From: Methanofollis sp. UBA420
Lineage (GTDB): Archaea; Halobacteriota; Methanomicrobia; Methanomicrobiales; Methanofollaceae
Direction: 5' to 3'
Assembly (NCBI RefSeq): GCF_002498315.1
Contig: NZ_DAGX01000007.1
Coordinates: 124,001-188,000, forward strand
DNA: 64,000 bases
Shown: positions 61,961-64,000 of the stretch, in pieces
How the letters are laid out: the number at the start of each line of letters is the position of its first letter
Position numbering within the stretch: the stretch's first letter is position 1
The notes under the pieces: generated by a model
Databases searched by the model: none
What the model was told of the DNA's origin: nothing
The model's input: the letters and a program-made list of their open reading frames with translations, nothing else
Position numbers and translations under genes: made by a program

Positions 61961-62521
61961 ATGCTCGAACGGCTCATCCCCTCGAAGACGCGGGTGAAAC
62001 TTCTCACGCTCTTCCTGCTGAATCCCGGCCGGGAGATGTACCTCCGCGAGGTCGGGCGCCTCACGGGGGAGAACCTCAATGCCGTCAGGCGGGAACTCGC
62101 GAACCTCGAAGAGTTCGGGCTGCTCTCCAGCATGCGGCGGGGGAATGCACATTATTATATGGTGAACCGTTCCTTTCCCCTGTATGAGGAGTTGACCGCC
62201 ATCATTCTCAAGACCGAAGGCGTCGCGAAGGTCATCACCGAGCATCTCGACGGGATCGGGGCGATCGAATCCATGTTTATCTATGGCTCTTTCGCTCGCG
62301 GGGAGGCCGGTGTCGGGAGCGACATCGACCTCTTCATTGTCGGGACGGTGAACGAGGACCGGTTGATCGCCGCGGTCCGCGCAACGGAGGAGTTGCTTGG
62401 ACGGGAGATCAACTATGCCCTTTTCACGGCCGAGGAGATGGAGAGAAGGATCGCACATGATGATCCGTTTGTCTCGAATGTGCTTGCAGGACCGAAGGTG
62501 GTGCTGATTGGCGGAGATTGA
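61961..62521 (+). CDS. Winged-helix-fused MNT nucleotidyltransferase (antitoxin)
   Basis: 186 aa. Residues 1-75 are a winged HTH: SKTRVKLLTLFLLNPGREMYLREVGRLTGENLNAVRRELANLEEFGLL. Residues 85-186 are a minimal nucleotidyltransferase with FIYGSFARGEAGVGSDIDLFIVG, the G-S-x10-D-x-D catalytic motif. Paired with the overlapping HEPN gene. MNT antitoxins of such pairs inactivate the HEPN RNase by adding AMP; the DNA-binding fusion suggests autoregulation. Confidence 0.88.
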   Translation: MLERLIPSKTRVKLLTLFLLNPGREMYLREVGRLTGENLNAVRRELANLEEFGLLSSMRRGNAHYYMVNRSFPLYEELTAIILKTEGVAKVITEHLDGIGAIESMFIYGSFARGEAGVGSDIDLFIVGTVNEDRLIAAVRATEELLGREINYALFTAEEMERRIAHDDPFVSNVLAGPKVVLIGGD

Positions 62522-62924
62522 GGCGCTGGAACGTCAGGGCCTGATCCGAAAACTCCCCCTTGATACACAGGCGGTGAACAACGCGATGGATCTTGCGCGA
62601 AGGGATGTGGCGGTCGCGGGAACCGTCCTTGCGGGCAACAGCGACTGGGCCTATACCATTGCCTACAATGCCATGCTTCAGGCCGGACGGGCGTTGATGT
62701 TTTCGAAAGGGTACCGGCCGTCCGGGGCCAACCAGCATATCTCGGTGGTCAGGTTTGCCGAACTCTTCCTGGACCGAGAGATCGTTCTCGCATTCGACCG
62801 GATGCGGAGGAAACGGCATATCACGGTCTACGACATGGCCGGGACGATCTCGGAGGAGGAAGCAAAAAATGCCGTTTCGCGTGCGGAAGTATTCCTTGAT
62901 GCCATAGAGGGTCTTCTGCGCTGA
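62508..62924 (+). CDS. HEPN-domain protein (toxin partner of MNT)
   Basis: 138 aa, starting with TTG at 62508, which overlaps the MNT gene by 14 nt and has AGGTGGTG just upstream; the next ATG (62584) would remove the first helix. All-helical HEPN pattern: LARRDVAVAGTVL, SDWAYTIAYNAMLQAGRALMFSKGYRP, and the putative catalytic FDRMRRKRHITVYD (R-x4-6-H followed by the Tyr that is AMPylated in characterised pairs). Probably an RNase toxin of a defence or stress module. Confidence 0.85.
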   Translation: MAEIEALERQGLIRKLPLDTQAVNNAMDLARRDVAVAGTVLAGNSDWAYTIAYNAMLQAGRALMFSKGYRPSGANQHISVVRFAELFLDREIVLAFDRMRRKRHITVYDMAGTISEEEAKNAVSRAEVFLDAIEGLLR

Positions 62925-62952
62925 GTGTGTTTGAGTTCAGACATAGACCGTC

Positions 62953-63150
62953 TCACATGGCATTCCTCTCCTTCATCACCGGTTTGATGGCGTCGGGCGT
63001 CCCCAGGTCGATCGGTGCGCCGACCGGCCGGGAGAACTCAGGCATGGGATGTCGATGTCGCTCTCCGGCGTCTGCTCGCCGCGGGAGACCGACCCGAAGA
63101 CGCCGATCTTCGCGACGTGGAAGCGGGCCGCGTGGGTGAGGGCGTCTCCG
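62953..63150 (-). pseudogene. Remnant of a second MNT nucleotidyltransferase gene
   Basis: One frame gives VAKIGVFGSVSRGEQTPESDID, the G-S-x10-D-x-D core of an MNT antitoxin of the stand-alone type. Then the frame shifts with loss of sequence, and a second frame gives EFSRPVGAPIDLGTPDAIKP and VMKERNAM before a stop at 62953, matching the family's C-terminal end. The middle of the domain (about 40-50 residues) is missing and there is no start codon. It is unrelated to the intact wHTH-MNT beside it, which has a different C-terminus. Confidence 0.7.
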
Positions 63151-63591
63151 TCGGTGTCACTATTGTTTTCTCGATCCCTGATATCGCATAGAGTGAGAAA
63201 CCCGTGCTCGTCGCCGTGAAGGTAACCGCCCGTCCGCGGTTGTCCCGACGATCGTCGGCAGGGCGGTCCAGGTGCCGTTGGTGTGGTGGTACAGCACGAT
63301 GTCGGCCGGGGAGAGGAGGTGCTCGTCGAGCCACGAGAGCGGGACGGTGAAGGTGACCGTCGCCCCGGTGATGTTCGTGTACCGGGCCGGCACGAGGTCG
63401 ACGTACTCGAAGACGTCGCCAGGTGCCGGGAAGACACCATTGGGCAGTGAGGAGAGAACCGTGGCCGTGACGATGAGCCCGTTATTCTTGCCGTTAACAT
63501 GCAAAGACGCGAGAATGGATGTGGTCTTTGCCGGTTCGGGCGGGATCGCGAACACATAGAGGTACGGTGCCGGAGTCGGGTGCGTGCTCAA
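63146..63591 (-). pseudogene. Truncated, frameshifted PGF-pre-PGF domain surface protein
   Basis: Frame one carries GDVFEYVDLVPARYTNITGATVTF, VPLSWLDEHLLSPADIVLYH and WTALPTIVGTTADG; a one-base shift near 63232-63240 gives the continuation AVTFTATSTGFSLYAISGIEK. Together these fit the PGF-pre-PGF domain, found before the anchor of archaeal cell-surface proteins. The large N-terminal part is absent and the C-terminus runs directly into the MNT remnant without a PGF anchor. Confidence 0.65.
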
Positions 63592-63778
63592 TGATCGTGT
63601 ACTGTACTATACTGGGTAGTGTGATTCCCGCAATGATTACCGGCCGGGGATGCTGCATGAGAATATTCCTTGTTATTATCAGGAAGCAGCCCGTCATCAG
63701 GGTTAAAAATAGATGTCCCGGTTGTTGTTCCGCCCAGGGTCCAGACGCTGTCCGGGGCGGATGCCGGGGGGAAAATTG
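63592..63778. other. Short non-coding or decayed stretch
   Basis: No frame here joins convincingly to either side. One minus-strand frame has a hydrophobic stretch (PVIIAGITLPSIVQYTII) and might be a relic of a surface-protein or membrane-protein gene; it is not supported as a gene. Confidence 0.35.
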
Positions 63779-64000
63779 TTACTGCACTGGAGACTGGTCT
63801 GCCGGGCCGGTGTATATTCCGGAACCAAGCCACCAGTCATCATCGATCTTCACACCATACACCAGTTTTGATTCGAGCGTCCGGTTGTGTATGGGATTGA
63901 CATACTTGATCTGGTAAAAACCGCTTCCATTCCTGACCGCATCGCTGGAGCCCCGGAGGAAAATCCCTGTTTCTCCCTCATCCATACGGTTTACTCCGAC
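63779..64000 (-). CDS. Cache-domain protein, C-terminal fragment (5' part beyond window)
   Basis: About 73 residues, open to the right edge. The sequence FYQIKYVNPIHNRTLESKLVYGVKIDDDWWLGSGIYTG fits the end of the extracytoplasmic Cache sensory fold (pattern: YVxNP...K.xYV..vDDxWWlGSGIY). It ends soon after the domain with a stop at 63779, so this would be a sensor or lipoprotein with a C-terminal Cache domain, unless a downstream signalling region was lost to the decay seen next to it. Confidence 0.65.
   Translation of the reverse strand, partial: VGVNRMDEGETGIFLRGSSDAVRNGSGFYQIKYVNPIHNRTLESKLVYGVKIDDDWWLGSGIYTGPADQSPVQ

Noticed and set aside
59430..63615. Shared ACTGTACT word near 59437 and 63601 as possible element ends
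   Set aside because: Only eight bases match and the flanks differ; such a word can occur by chance, so no attachment site is claimed.

Overview
The window looks like chromosomal DNA of a GC-rich methanogenic archaeon, most likely a member of the Methanomicrobiales (Methanofollis/Methanoculleus-like; this is inferred, with no database comparison). The signs are AglB-type oligosaccharyltransferase, a minimal SufBC pair, THEP1 NTPase, a DUF2115/UPF0305 methanogen protein, a PGF-pre-PGF surface-protein fragment, MNT/HEPN modules, and TATA boxes placed for leaderless or short-leader transcripts. No rRNA, tRNA, CRISPR array, integrase or transposase was seen.

Left arm (1-8.6 kb, minus strand): one operon read from 8.6 kb down to the window edge. 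It holds glmM, a GlmU, a second GlmU-like protein, glmS, and then acetyltransferase, aminotransferase, oxidoreductase and nucleotide-sugar dehydrogenase genes (WbpD/E/B/A type). Together these would convert fructose-6-P to UDP-GlcNAc and on to a UDP-2,3-diacetamido-uronic acid, a known precursor of archaeal N-glycans. At 8.6-9.2 kb is a gene-free stretch with an inverted pair of G/C-rich repeats.

Housekeeping block (9.2-26.1 kb): sufC-sufB-pcm-cyclase-DUF364 operon; a membrane-anchored transglutaminase-like protein and a HAD phosphatase; two tandem Cys-rich paralogs followed by THEP1 and a ROK kinase; an Xre regulator/ABC-2 transporter/DUF2178-like membrane cassette with one frameshifted gene; a GAF-PAS sensor with a degenerate histidine-kinase end; an MFS transporter; and DUF2115.

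Glycan block (26.1-55.0 kb): two GT2 enzymes, AglB, and then a long plus-strand run (30.9-46.3 kb). The run contains a GT4, a GDP-mannose-4,6-dehydratase-like SDR, another GT4, an ABC polysaccharide exporter (Wzm/Wzt with a carbohydrate-binding tail), a radical SAM/SPASM protein, several methyltransferases (one with a long coiled coil), a double GT4 fusion, a GT4 and a broken GT. After it come a polytopic membrane protein, a flippase-like protein, more methyltransferases, a GT2, and an epimerase/GalU/UDP-sugar dehydrogenase operon. The middle (about 36-51 kb) is patchily AT-rich compared with the GC-rich flanks, suggesting a mosaic, horizontally assembled surface-polysaccharide island. The most interesting idea here is an archaeal counterpart of the bacterial ABC-exported, methyl-capped O-antigen system, sitting beside the N-glycosylation genes.

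Right arm (55-64 kb): small membrane proteins, a flavin-reductase-fold protein, a dGTPase-like HD protein and an RNase II/R-family protein. These are followed by an accessory zone: a PrimPol-zinc finger-ATPase replication protein, a wHTH-fused MNT/HEPN module with a palindrome over its TATA box, decayed remains of a second MNT gene and of a PGF-pre-PGF surface protein, and the 3' end of a Cache-domain gene at the edge.
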